64,000 bases of DNA from positions 10,385,001 through 10,449,000 of the forward strand of contig JAVTVX010000034.1 in NCBI GenBank assembly GCA_033439265.1, written 5' to 3'. The position numbers and the translations under genes are program-made. Below the pieces are notes generated by a model. The model made no database searches, was not told the DNA's origin, and worked only from the letters and a program-made list of their open reading frames with translations. Each line of letters starts with the position of its first letter. Position 1 is the stretch's first letter. Below, piece by piece: positions 11,258 to 24,235 of this stretch. Source of the DNA: Dillenia suffruticosa (Eukaryota; Streptophyta; Magnoliopsida; Dilleniales; Dilleniaceae).

Positions 11258-11598
11258 TGTTAGAATTGGGAGGTATTATCTCTTAGGGTGTTTTTGTCTT
11301 TATTTTTTCTTTTCTTATTTCTTTTCTTATTTCTGTTACAAATGCTCAATTCCATTAAGTTATAGTTGGAATTGGTAACAACCAATTCGGTTACGGGGAG
11401 AGAAAGAGGAGATTTCCTAAAATGAATTGGCTTCTGTATTTATTCTAGCTAATCTTTGAATGGAAGAGGACAAACATTTCTTTCAAAAATCAGCTTGTGC
11501 TCTTACCTACTGCGTACTCTAGAGCTTCTGCAGCTTGACCACCATAGCTCGACCCAATAGAAGTCAAGGCCGAGGCCGTCCTCGAGTGGATCCTACCA
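11258..11598 (+). mobile_element. 3' LTR of the chromovirus
   Basis: It begins TGTTAGAATTGGGAGG after the purine-rich GGTAAGGAGAAATTGATAGGGATC and ends CCTACCA, matching the 5' LTR end. About 341 bp. The next bases (TGATG) are flanking DNA. The 5' start has been lost, so a target-site duplication cannot be tested. Confidence 0.85.
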
Positions 11599-12604
11599 TG
11601 ATGATTAATTGAAGACCGGTAGCAGAGAAGCTTACTAATGATGATGTCGAGGGGCGATCGAAGTGGCTGATCATGAAATTCACGGTGAATGAGGTCGAAT
11701 GAAACCAGAGGGTCAGAGCTCGATTCCCAAAACTAAGGAACTTGAATGGCCATTTGAACGTGAACATCAATTGAAGATAGCAGAACTGAAAGTACCAAGG
11801 AACAATGAATTCGAAAGCGATTGAAGACAAATAAAAGAAGAATTAAACGACTGTTGGTTCTTTCCCTCTGTTCTCTACTCTTTTCTCCTTATAAGATTTT
11901 CTCCGACACTAAATTGCAAGAAGTTACCTTCCGCTCTTATTTCCAATTCAATAGCTTGCCAAATCTTCCTCTTTCTAAATCAATTTGACATCTCAATCCT
12001 GTTTTCGCTATTCTCCCCAAATGCTGTGCTCTTCACTGCGCAAACAAGTCTGTGGCTTCTTCTCTCTTTCCTTAGGCTCTAACCTGAGACTGGGCTTGGG
12101 GTTACTTAACTTGGATTTTGGTTATGCATCCACTCTTAACCACTGGACTAAAATGACAACTATATTCAGTAGCTGAATTCAACGAAGGATTTCCTATTCT
12201 TCCGATAAAAATTAGCATTTTCTCAAAATAGGTCTAGATCTTTATCTTTTCGATACAATTTGAATCAGGCAATCGGAGTTTTCTAGCCATAAATAAGAAA
12301 TTTCTTCAAAAATATCTGGTGGTATTTTCTTGATTTAAGACCCACTTCAACTGTATTTTTCTCCTAATTGCAAGCTGAATTTAAAGAAATGATAAATTAA
12401 AGATTTGTGATCTATCTTCAAGCTTCCTGATGGATCCGAAATTGCCTCAATCTGATGACTATAGCTCAAGTTATGATTTTTCAAAATAGCATTTTTAGTC
12501 ATCACCGCTATGATTTTCAGAATGCTCAACTTCTGGTAGAACTTGGGCATGACATGTTTCATCTATTGTCTTTTCCTAGATTCTTTTAAGTTCCTTGTCA
12601 GTCC
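11599..12604. other. Unassigned interval, no gene seen
   Basis: Mixed-composition DNA without a long ORF, a clear repeat or an RNA gene. Open frames here are short and lack recognisable motifs. It may be retrotransposon leader or LTR from the Athila-type fragment that follows. Confidence 0.5.
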
Positions 12605-13025
12605 CCTTTACCTGACTATTAATCTATGGATATTATGTTTTGTGCCAGTTGTGGTATGATCCCATACTTAGCCATTAGTTTGCTGAATAAATTGTTACAA
12701 AAGTGTGTACCCTTGTCACTAAGGATAGTCTTATATATGCAAAAATGACTAAATAATTTTTCAATAAACCAGACTACCATCCTAGCCTTATTGGTAGGAG
12801 CTACAATGACATTAACCCACTTAGACATGTAATCAACTCCGTCTAAAATGTATTAAGTCCTACAAGACTTAGGGATCGATCCTATGAAGTCTATGCCCCA
12901 AATTTTAAAAATCTCACACACTAAAATATTAGTCAAGGATATCTCATATTTTTCATGGATATTACCTTGCTGTTGGCATCCATCACACTTGGCACAAAAT
13001 GTATTTGGACCAATTACCCTTTCTA
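12605..13025 (-). pseudogene. Athila-type Ty3/gypsy integrase fragment
   Basis: Read on the minus strand this encodes an integrase piece: a zinc-finger tail with CDGCQQQGNI, then IWGIDFIGSIP with the first catalytic Asp, an in-frame stop near 12850, then DYMSKWVNVIVAPTNKARMV and LSDKGTHFCNNLF with the second catalytic Asp. The frame stops just before the region where the catalytic Glu would be. The WGIDFMGPFP and DYVSKWVEA pattern is typical of Athila/Tat-lineage elements. No LTRs or other domains were found next to it, so it is an orphan fragment. Confidence 0.8.
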
Positions 13026-16000
13026 ATCAATATTTTGTTCTTCAGGTGGATTGAACGTCCGAACGAATGTCTTTAAGAGTGAACAAGAAGAAGTTCCAAA
13101 TTTCATCCTCAAATAACAACAAAAAGAAATAGTCATCATTATTTAGCAATGATACACATGCAAAGGATTAAAACCCACTTTTCCTCTTCTTTAAGCTTTA
13201 TTCTTCTTTCTTGTCTCCACTTCCTTCTTCTCCAACCAACCAACATTTTCATTGGAGTTTTGCCCAGAAATTGAAAAGAAAGGTAACTGAAATGATCTTT
13301 TCGCTCTCTCTCTTTTCCGACATGAAATGAGTTTTCAACTTATCAAACCTAGAAGAGAAAGAAAGTTGTTTGCAAACCTAAGTTCATGAATGGAAGTAAG
13401 ATCAAGTATATGTGCTAAATGTGTTACAATTGTAAATTTTTGGATGCCACATGAGTTTAGGAGCTTTTTTGCAAGTTTGGGTTACCACAAAATCATTATA
13501 ATTTAACTTGCCATGATGAAAAGATTTTTTGATAAGAGCACAAACTTCAATCGTGTGTAATAATTATAAGGCAATGGTGAAATAATTATGACCAACTGAA
13601 CATATTCTAAAGGGGTGGAGGTGGTGCTATTGGCCATGAAATGGTTTTAGCACTAGGCGATGTGAGTGCCTATGATGCTTTCACTTTTGACTATGCAAAT
13701 CCTAGTGTTATACTATCATGTGACGACCCTATCTCTTGAGAGGTTCGTAAAACTTGAATTCACCCTTTTAGGAGCTTAGATTTTTTAAAGTTATTATAAA
13801 TTATTTTCAAGGTTTTGAAATTCATTCCTAAGTTTTAAATTTCATTATAAGAATTTAGAAATTATTTTGAGTTGAAATTTTTTATTTTTTAATTTCGGAA
13901 TCGTAGAAACATTTTCAAAGTAAAATCATACTTTTTGGAAAAGCATGTATAAAAATATTGATCTGTTTATTTTTGTATCATTAAAAATATTTTAATATAA
14001 TAATTTGTCATCATAAAATTTCAATGATTTAGCCATTGATTTAGAACATTTAATTTTTAAACCAAGAAATCTCAGCCATTAACAGTTTAGAATTGATCTC
14101 TACCATGTAACTTTTGAATAAGCATCAATCCTGGTCTTTCAGTCACCTTTCGATCTGAACCATCCATCTTTGATAAGTATAATCCACCCGCTAAATCCAA
14201 CCTCTTCATTTAGCCTTTCAATCCATTCAAAATGAACTCTATAGCATGCTTGATCTACATTAAACAAACTATGTTTTGAACCTAGCCATCCAATTCGAAA
14301 TCAGTATGACCATTCAGCACTTTTACAAAAATTGATCAACCCACTGAGTTATATACTTCAACTCTCCATCTCCGCAATCTCTCTTTGAATCAATTCTCTC
14401 TATTTGTTTCTCACCTTAAACTAGACATTTTTCTCTCTTCTTCATCTCGCTAAAGCTACATCTTCATTCCTTCCCCTCCTCCTTTCTCTTCACCTTTTCT
14501 TTGTTTCTCCACCACATGTAAACCCACGGGTACATCTTCTCTCAACTTCGACTTATCTGATTAATCTTCTCAACACAATCATTTCATCTTCAAACTCTCA
14601 CTCCCACCACCAATTGTTAGTTGTGTGTCATAGAGTCATGTAAATTTATGCTCGAGTAATTACCATTGATACCATCAAGATTACATTTTGAGTAAAGTTG
14701 TTTGTAATAACTTTGAATTTTAACTCGTAAACATTATAGAGGATGCTTCATTTCCAATAAGTTTCAAATATAAGTGGCAGAGCATTCTAATTCAAATATT
14801 TAAAATGGTTCACGATTGTAGGAATTGGAATCGGGTATTAAAAGTCAAGAGATCATCACTTGTCAAAACCGGGTTCAGCAAAGAGTTACCATTGCGAATG
14901 GAGTAGTGACTCTTATACTATGAGACAAGTTGGTATATATATGATAAAAGTGTGCTGAACGTCACACGAGAGTGATAATAGTATGGTGATGTAACTAAAT
15001 CAATAAATTTTCATTGCGATTATGGTAGCGCAAATAGTCCTTCAATCTGAGTTGGTGTATTATCTCATATGTAGGTGGCTCGGAAATCGAAAATGTTATA
15101 AGATTCATGCTACTCATGCATGGACTATAGACAGTTAGTGGCCCTAGTTAGTTATATGTAGGAGATGTGCCTTGTCAAGAGGGGATTTGTCTTCGCAGAT
15201 ACGTGAGGACAAGCATTTTAACTCTTTGGTCAATTTCCACAAATGCTTTACTGTGGGCAACGACACATGATTAGAAAGGAGTTTATAATAAGAGTATCGC
15301 CAATCAGAAGTTGATACTAGAAGAAAGTTATATGATTCATCAATTAGGGTCCGACAATAACCATAACTTAGATGACTCATGATTTTGGCAAAAAAGGGAC
15401 TTAAATGCATGATATGCATAATGAGAGTTTATTTAAACGTTATAGACAATAAGTACTAGATATGAAGTCATAATACACAATTCTAGGTATCACTAATAAC
15501 TTACGAGACCAATAAATATTTTGGTTATTGTGCCTGAGGTATGGGAAATGATATATTTCCAATATTATCGAAGAGTTAATAATATCAGTTTCATTACTAT
15601 TTAGTGTTGAATTTATGAAAAGCCAAACACAATATAACATTATCTTTCTAAAATTGAAATTCAATTATAAATTGAATTATATATTGCTAAATATGCAATT
15701 TATTTTGTAAAGATTGTAACATGTCTTAATATTTAAATTAATAAAAGATCCAAAAGAAACAAAGAAATGTTATTTTTTAACCATATAGATATAAGCGTGA
15801 AAAACCTCTTGCCACCTAGATTTCATCGTCCTCTAGTTGGCGGAAGGTGATATTGGTGAGGTGGAGCTGACGTAATCTGGTTTTTTTTTTTTCCTCTTCG
15901 TTTAATGTCCTTTTTTAGTTTTTTTTTTAACGTATAAGTCAACAACCCCCCTACCACCACTCATGTTCATCTTCAGGAACATTAATGAGGTAGATTTTGT

Positions 16001-17100
16001 TGGTGGTTTCACGGAAGGCATGCCTGCAGTGGTTCGGAGGACTTTTTAATAATTTACGTTTTTGCCCTCTTTTTTAATGGACTTCCTACTGTTCTTGTGT
16101 GATGATTTGGGAGTTTAGGTATTTTTATCAATTTACCTACCTTTGTACTTTTGGGGAAAAAAAAGTAAATGAGCCATTCCTTTTGATACTCATTGCTAAC
16201 CTTTTGTGATTAGACTTTTTCTTCTCATTTTATTTACCGTGTAAATGGAGTGATGTGGTCTTGTTAGTCATTATAAAAGAGGGCCTCTCTGTCTCTTTCT
16301 CACTCTCAATGGGCAAATGGAGACGTTCAGTTGCTCATTATGGAAGTGATTGCTCTCTTCTCTACTGTGAAGGTTTGTGTTTGTATTTCTCATTTCTTAA
16401 CATTTACTCTGTTCCGCTTTATTCCACCTTGATTCTGCTTGCTGCTCTTCGTATTTATTTTTTATTAAAAAATATTACTTTTTTTAGTTCTTGTTGAGGA
16501 TGATGGTATGTCTGATAATGATGATTGTGGTGTATGGTAGCGATTTCTCTGTTCTGAAGGTTTGTGTTTCTAAGCATTTGTTTTATTTGGCATTTGTTTT
16601 GCTACTCTTCGTGTTTACTACTGAAGGTTTTTTTTTTTTTTTCAGCTTCTGGAGAGTGGTGTTGTTTATGATGATGATATGGTGTATGAAAGTTATCCTA
16701 TAAAAGTTTGTGTTTGTTTTTTCCTATTTCTAAGTATGTGATATCGGGAAATTCGATTCTCGTGTTGATTTTAAAGAACCGTTTACGATTTAGAATTTCC
16801 GTATATATGATTTTTGTATTTTTTAGGATATACGAGAATAGTTGATTTAAATATCAATGTAGATTTTGTTCTTTGTGTTGGATTTTTTTTAGAGCTCAGT
16901 TGATCGCTATTTTTAAGTCATTGAGTCAGCTACTGAGTTACTGAAGTTCTCATTTACTTAAGTGTTCGGTGCTTGGTGGAATTTCATTGCTTTGCTCGAT
17001 TGGGGTTTTTGTGTTTGGCTACTGTTTTACATTATTTATTGCAAGTTTTGTTTTTCATCTGTTTGATGAGTTTTTCCATTCATCTTTTGATATAGTACTT
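13026..17100. other. Repeat-derived, no gene recognised
   Basis: About 4 kb without a supportable gene. ORFs are short, AT-driven and motif-free. 13727-13745 (TGTGACGACCC-like text) could be an LTR start, but no partner was found. 16370-16735 has three loosely repeated blocks containing A(A/G)GTTTGTGTTT. From about 17100 the dyad-repeat region begins. Confidence 0.5.
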
Positions 17101-18305
17101 TGAATTGGTTAATAAAATTGTGGTTTCGCAATTAAAAAACTGTGATTTTGTAAATACAGATCTGCAATCACAGAACCACAAAACCCCAATTAAACAGTAT
17201 ATCAAATATATTGATAATTTAAAAAATCTATGTATCTAAACAATATAATATGATTCAAATCTATTAAAAGCTAATTCAAATAATAGATTTGAATATATCA
17301 AAATTTATATCGAAATTAAAGAGCAAAAAAGTTCAATTAAAATAGAAAAGGAAAAAAAAGTGACCCAAGGTGAAGGAGAAAAAAGGAATAGAGATGAGAG
17401 TGAGATAAAAAAAAAATGGTGAGAGTGAGATAGAAAAAGTGGTTCTGCAGAATGGCAGAACCACCAAAAACATAACTACAGAAAAAATTATAAAAATAAA
17501 ATAAAATAAAGGGTGGTTCTGCATAACTACAGAACTACCACAGTGCATAGTTCTGCATTATTACAAGAATGCTATTAAAAAAAGTAATTTTGCAAAATTA
17601 CAGAACTACAGAACTACCAAAGTGCATAGTTCTGCATTATTATAAGAATGCTTTTATAAAAAAAAAAAATAGTTTTGTATGGTAAAAAAAAGTAATTCTG
17701 CATGATAGGAAAGAAAGGAAGTAGTTCTGCTATAAGAATGTTATTATATAAAAAAAAAATAGTTCTGCATGATGGGAAGTGATTAATTTGTTCTGTATGC
17801 ATGATGGTTCTGCATGATTGCATTATTACAATAATGTTATTATAAAAAAAATATGTGGTTCTGCATAATAGGAAGTAGTAAGTAATATTCTGCATGCATG
17901 ATTGTATTATTACAATAAAGCCGTTATAAAAAAAAAAAAAAAAAAAGTGTTGTTCTACATGATAGAACGTAGTTCTGCTATAAGAATGCAATTATTAAAA
18001 AAAAATTGCATGGTTACATTATTACAAGAATACCATTATAAAAAAATTATAAAAAAGTAGTTCTGTAATATTTGGTTCAGTAATTTGTTAATTTTTATAT
18101 TTAATTTTTCAAATTACTTTTATTAATTGTTAAAATTTTTAAATTAATTTTTAATTTTTTTAAAAAAAAAAACTTTTGAATGGTTCTGCGAAGTGCAAAA
18201 CTATTAAAGTGATTCTGCCAAAGTAAAAAATATTTTGATTTTTTGTAGCCAAACAATATTACTCTACCTCTCTTTCTCTCTCTTCATTATTTAATGCATA
18301 CATTA

Positions 18306-18424
18306 AATGCATATATTTAATCTCTCTCTATGCGTCTCTCTCTCTCCCCACCTCCCTCCTACCTCCCTCTCATTCTCTCTCTCTCCATCTCTCCCTCTCA
18401 CTCTATCTCTCTCTCTCCCCCTCC
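18306..18424. repeat. (CT)n/CTCCC-rich microsatellite
   Basis: CTCTCTC runs mixed with CCTCCC. Two overlapping Ser/Leu/Pro-rich ORFs result from this composition and have no protein-level support. Confidence 0.85.
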
Positions 18425-18433
18425 CTCCTACCA

Positions 18434-18515
18434 AGGTGGTTTTGCGAAGTACAGAACTACCGAGTGGTTCTGCGAAGTGCAGAACTACCGAGTGGTTCTG
18501 CGAAATACAGAACTA
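18434..18515. repeat. Three tandem dyad units
   Basis: Three consecutive copies of a TGGTTCTGCGAAGTGCAGAA-type unit spaced about 28 bp apart. This is a compact example of the dyad repeat, in which TTCTGC and GCAGAA flank a 5-base GAAGT or GAAAT loop. Confidence 0.85.
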
Positions 18516-18647
18516 CAAATTTAATATTTTATTTAAATATCATATAACACACATACTACATTTGGACACAAGCTACATTTTGTCACGCCCCTTAAAAATC
18601 TATCAACCTCTCTCTATATAAAAAAAAGCCAATCACAATCTAGAATA

Positions 18648-18657
18648 AAATAAATAA

Positions 18658-18688
<31 letters not shown>
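18648..18688. repeat. (AAAT)n then (TA)n microsatellite
   Basis: Four to five AAAT steps run into a perfect TA run from 18662 to about 18687. Confidence 0.9.
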
Positions 18689-20705
18689 CAAGCAATCAAA
18701 AACAATTATGCGTTCTAAACATGACATTACATAATATTATACAGATACATTTTTTCCAGATGTAATCGATTTAGTACATAATTTATTTAGTGTTAAATAA
18801 ATATGTACATATTTATATTAGACATTTAAATATTTTTATTCTTATAACATTTTGAAAAGGATTTAATATAAAAAGGATTTGAAATAAATGATGTATAGTA
18901 AAAATACTTTAATATAGATGCACTATTACTCAAACAATGAATTTTTTAATAATTAAATGTAACATTATACAAATATTTTTTTTATTTTAACTTAATATAT
19001 TTAAGGTTAAATAAATATTTAAATTAAATATTCTTATATTTATATTCTTCTAATTTTCTAAATTAAATAATAATATATATAAGTTTATTTAAATTAATTT
19101 ATTGAATAATAATATTCTTCACTGTGAGAACTATCAATATTACAGAAATGTCATTATATTAAAATATAAAAAAAAAGGTAATTATGTAGTTACAGAACTA
19201 CAAAAGAACTGTAGAAAAATTATAGAAAAAAACAAAAAAAAAAAAAGTAGTCCTGGGCTAAAAAAATTAAAAAAAAATCTTCACTGTGGTGAACTACAGA
19301 ACTGCTAATAAATATATTTTTGCTTTAGTTAGATTTTCATTTAACACTAAATATATTATATTAAAATTAAAAAATACATTAAAATGGAAAAAAATGTATG
19401 TTATATTTAAATATATTTAGATTTAAGTTGTTTATTTAAATATGTTTGGATTTAAATTTATATATTAAAAATGTAGTGTGCGTGGTGTGTCTGTTATATA
19501 TTTGAAATTATATGTTAACTCAAAAGGAGTGTTTAAAGCAGAAATAGATATCATTGTTCACTCTTGTTTAAAACGGTGGTTATGCGGTTCGGAGATCGAC
19601 AAAGTAGTTCTATGTTTCGCAGAATGACAACGTGGTTCTGCGCTTAGCAATATTACAAGAATACCATTATATTAAAAAATAAAAAATAAAAAAGTGTTCT
19701 TCTGTAGCTACAAAAACTACCAAAAGCATAATGTCATTATAAAACTATTAAAAAATAAGAAAAAGTGGTTCTATAGCTACAGACTAACTGTAGAAAAAAA
19801 TTTAAAAAAAATATAAAAAATTGTTCTGCAGAACCGTAAAACTACAAAGGTTAGAAAAAAATAAAAAAAAAAAATTCTTCACCGTTTTGAACTGTGGAAC
19901 TACATGCTATTATATTAAAAAATAAAAAAATGTAGTTCTGCAGTGTAGAAAAAAATATAAAAATAAGAAACAAAAGTAGTCCTACCGAACAACAGAACTG
20001 CCAAACGCAAAAAAAAAATAAAAATAAAAATAAATTCAGTATACAGAATTACAGAATTAACAATATTACAAGAATGCCATTGTATTAAAAAATGAGTTTT
20101 GCAGTTGCAGAACTACCAAAAGCAAAACTGAAGGAAAAAAATTATAAAAAAATAAAAAAAATAGTTCTGCAGAACTGCAGAACTACCAAAGGTAGAAAAA
20201 ATTAAAAAAAAAATTCTTCACTGTGTAGAACTGCAGAACTACCAATATTACAAGAATGTCATTATATTAAAATATAAAAAAAGTAATTCCGCAGCTACAG
20301 AACTACAAAAGAACTGCAAAAAAATTTTATAAAAAAATAAAAAAAAAAAGTAGTTTTGAGCTAGAAAAAAAAAATCTTCACTATGCTGAACTACAGAACT
20401 ACCAATAAATATATTTTCACTTTAGTTAGATTTTCATTTAACACTAAAATTATATGTTAACTCAAAAAAAGTGTTTAAAGTAGAATTAAATATCGTTGTT
20501 CACTCTTTTTTATTTTTTTATTGTTTTTAATTTTTTTAATAGTTCTGCGCTTGTGATTCTGTGGTTCAGAGATCGACAAGGTGGTTTTGTATTTTACAGA
20601 ACGATAACGTGGTTCTGCAGTTAGTAGAACCACAACGTGATTCTGCGGGTCGCACAACAACAAAGTAGTTCTGCGCTTCGCCTAATGACAACGTGCAGAA
20701 CTACT

Positions 20706-22600
20706 AAATATTTAAATAATTATTTAATATTAAGTATCCTAAATTATTTTTTAAATCATAATTTTTACTGATTATATTTTTACTATACACACTATTTAAA
20801 TATTTAAATAATTATTTAACATTAAGTATCATAAATTAAAAGGAAAAAAAATATGGATAATATTAATGTTTGTGTAAAAATTAAAATATGTAAATATTAA
20901 TTTGAAACTATAATATTTAATAATTTAAATCTAAAAAGTACTTAAATATTAATATTTATTTTAAAGTTTGTAAAATACACAAAATATCAAAAATAATTTA
21001 GTTATTTAAATATTTAATGGAAATTATAATTTGGAATAAAATGTTAATCGTAATATAAAATATAAAAATATTAAATAACAAACCAAAACTAAAACTTATA
21101 AATATTAATATGCAATTTAAAATTTGATATTTTGTTTTGGTTTTGAAGTTTTAAAAAATTGAGTTGACACAATTGAGAGTTTTCATAGTGTTTCTCCTTC
21201 TCTTTTATCTCCCATGGATATAAGAAGATATTATGCTCTTTCTCACAGAACTACTTGGTGCAGAACTATCAAGTAGTTCTAACTACCAATACTTTTATCA
21301 AAAAATTATATGATTACACTAAAAATATCTAAAATATTTGAAATCAATGATGTATTATAAATTTGCTATAATATTATAATAATGTAAAATTTATAATTAT
21401 AAAAATATTAAATAAAAATTTTTAAACATATTTTTATACTAAAAAAATATTTTTTCCTTAGGTCATGTGTTATTAATATAATGATAATGGTATTACAAAA
21501 ATTTTCAATTATGCTAAAAATACGAAAAAAGTATTATATAGATGATTTTATTATATGCAAAATGTTTTTGCATATACCAAGATTACTATAGTATTATAAT
21601 ACTATTAAAATTATAATTATATAATACTGAAATATAATACTTTAAAATTTAAGGTTTCAAACCCTGCGCCCTTGCCAGGCACAAAGTAAAACATATAAAT
21701 ATAAAGAATTTTATATAAATATTAATTATTTTTAAGTTGTGACTCTGTTTCGTACACAACAACGCCGAGCATAATAACAAAGTAGTGGAGAAATTCAAAT
21801 TGATGATTAGAAATTTATTGAATGAATTATATCTCTAAGATACCAAAACCTTTATGGGAAAGAGAGACAGTTATTTCTAAAATTTTAAGAAAAAGATTTA
21901 ATATTTGTAGTTTTAGAAATTATAAGTTATTAAAAAAATTTAAACCCAAAATGGATACAGGAACATACTATGCACTTTCTCGCTTTTTCTGTCTCTCTAT
22001 AAGTGAGGCAGATGGAGATGGCGATGACTACAGAGATATTTTACGTTCTATTATGGATGCTTGTGTTCTTTTTTTTTATTTTGTTAGTGATTTTCGCTAT
22101 TATCGTTATGCTAGCTAATTGCTTGCCTAATTAATGTGCCAACATTTTATAAATTAATTTATTATATATATCCACTGCCACTGACAAGTTAGAATTTTAA
22201 TATTAAAAAAATTTCATATTAACGTTTTTAATATTAACAAAGTGAATTCCTGTCTACGGAGACATATTTTATCTAAAACAAAAAAGAAAAAAATTAGTTT
22301 GCCTGAAAAACTTGATTTTATAAGTTTTATAATTAATTTGTTATATATATTCTAAACAATGGCAATCTTGTTCACTAGATTTGTTTTCTTTCTTTTAATT
22401 ATTTAATTTCTTTTCTGATGTCTAATTTAATATTATATTATTTTAATTATTTAATTATTTTAATTACTTTATTATTATATTATTATATTCTATTTAAAAT
22501 CCTTAATTTCAAATTTTATTAATATTAATAAAAAATAATTCTATTAGTGAGGTAAGAAGAGAGAAAAAAATAAAAAAGAAAGAACCAACACATACTGTGG
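20706..22600. other. AT-rich spacer, no gene
   Basis: Very AT-rich with scattered ATTTAAATATTTAAATAATT text, repeated near 20705 and 20800. A 98-codon ORF at 21822-22118 has no recognisable motif and low-complexity composition, so I do not call it. An isolated dyad motif lies at 21245-21290. Confidence 0.55.
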
Positions 22601-22630
22601 TGTAGAGATTGTTGGTTTTTCACTATACTT

Positions 22631-22806
22631 CAATATTACAAGAATGTCATTGCAAAACTATCAATTTACAAGAATACCATTACAGAACTATCAATATTAC
22701 ATGAATATCATTACAGAACTACCAATATTACAAGAATATTATTGCAGAACTACTAATATTACAAAAATGTCATTACAGAACTACCAATATTACAAGGGTA
22801 TCATTT
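22631..22806. repeat. 31-bp tandem repeat carrying half a dyad
   Basis: About six copies of a 31-base unit, approximately ACAGAACTACCAATATTACA followed by AGAATRTCATT, with one or two changes per copy. Degenerate copies continue to about 22880. The unit combines the GCAGAACTACC half of the dyad with the ATTACAAGAATGTCATT linker seen in the 17.1-20.7 kb and 33.8-34.6 kb blocks. A 91-codon ORF across it is only a translation of the repeat. Confidence 0.85.
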
Positions 22807-24235
22807 CCATAGTTTTGCATAACTACAAATATTACAAAAATGTCATTGCGGAATACCAATATTACAAGAGTGTCATTTCCATAGTGCAGAACTGTTTGGT
22901 GGTTCTGCATAAATATTAATGTTTTAAGAATAAAAAATTTAAAATATGTAATATTTTATTCAAAAACCCGAAGTGTTAATATTTAATATATTAAAATGTT
23001 AATGCTAAAATTTATACATTAAAATGTTTTACAATCTGTAAAAAAATAAAAAAAAAAAAAAGAAAGCAAAAATATATAAAAAAAAAAGTTAATTTGAAAA
23101 ATTATTAAAAGAAAGCAAAAATAAAAAAACTTTAATTTTGTATTCAAATTAAAATGTTATGATTTAAAAAATTATTAGGATTGGTAAGTTGATGACTTTT
23201 AATGCAAGTTTACTATCTCCCTCAAGTATTAGGCCTTCATCGACGAAGGCGTGCAGTGCTATAAAGCAGAGCTGTGAAGTTTTACTATGTAGCAGAACTA
23301 TATGGTACTGGTGTATAACAGAACTACATGGTTCTATTATGTAGCATAGCTTCAGTAGCAGAACAATGTAGTTCTGCTATGTAGCAGAATAAAAAAATAG
23401 ATTTTTTTTTTAAACTAAAACACATTGTTACAAAGAAATACAAATTCAACTTCAAAATGATAATTATAAATATATTAATCATGAATTTTTTTAAATTTTC
23501 AAAAAATTCCAAATATGGAGACAATCGATATTTTTATTTCAATGTTATGCCAAATTTGTAGTGCATATATAAAAATACTTTGATTTAATGTTATGATATT
23601 AGAAAAATTATAATTTCAAAAATACCAAGTAAAAAATATTTTACAGATATTTTTAGATTAAAAAAATACAGATAGGTACTAAAATTGACAGAACTACATG
23701 CGAAGTGCAGAGCTAGCAAGATAATTTAATATTCAATTTAAAATTTTATAAATTTTTAAATTTAAATTTAATATTATAATTTTAATTTAATATTACAAAT
23801 TAGTATTGATACTAAAAAAATATTAATATTATAAGAATTAGAAATTTAAAATATTTAATATTTTATTCTAAAACATGAAGTATTAATATTTAATATTAAA
23901 ATGTTAATGCTGGAATTTATATATTAAAAAGTTTTACGATTAGCAAAAAATCAATAAAGCAAAAATATATAAAAAAAAAGGTAAATTTGAAAAATTATTA
24001 AAAGAAAGCAAAAATTATAAAACTTTAATTTTGTATTCAAATTAAAATATTATAATTTTAAAAATTATTAAGATTGGTAATTTGATTGCTTTTAATGCAA
24101 ATTTACTATCTCCCTTGAGTATTTAGTTTTCGTCGACAAAGGCACGCAGTGCTACATAGCAGAACTGTGATAGAACTAAAAATACTAAGAAAATTTTATT
24201 TTGAAGATATTTTTATATTAAAAAAATACAGACAC

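Larger units (their letters stand above)
6753..11598 (+). mobile_element. Degenerate chromodomain Ty3/gypsy retrotransposon
   Basis: The element has a truncated 5' LTR (6753-6978), a primer binding site (6982-6993), decayed gag, protease, reverse transcriptase, RNase H, integrase and chromodomain, and a 3' LTR (11258-11598). Domain order PR-RT-RH-IN places it in Ty3/gypsy. The chromodomain remnant and the C-HP-H-C knuckle (CYHCDERYHPRHQC) fit a chromovirus, perhaps Reina-like. Many stops and frameshifts make it dead. The 5' LTR lacks roughly its first 110 bases, where the foreign LTR fragment (6195-6752) joins. Confidence 0.9.
17110..20705. repeat. Dispersed TTCTGC/GCAGAA dyad repeats, left block
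   Basis: Short inverted motifs (GTAGTTCTGC and GCAGAACTAC) occur every 40-120 bases, separated by A-rich linkers with recurring ATTACAAGAATGTCATTATA text. Pairs such as AGTTCTGCAGAACTGCAGAACT (split over 20163-20185) can form short hairpins. Spacing is irregular compared with the 22.9-33.8 kb block. Short ORFs here translate the repeat itself and are not genes. Confidence 0.75.

Noticed and set aside
21822..22118. 98-codon ORF with an initiating ATG
   Set aside because: No recognisable motif, AT-driven codons and no promoter or homologue in the window.
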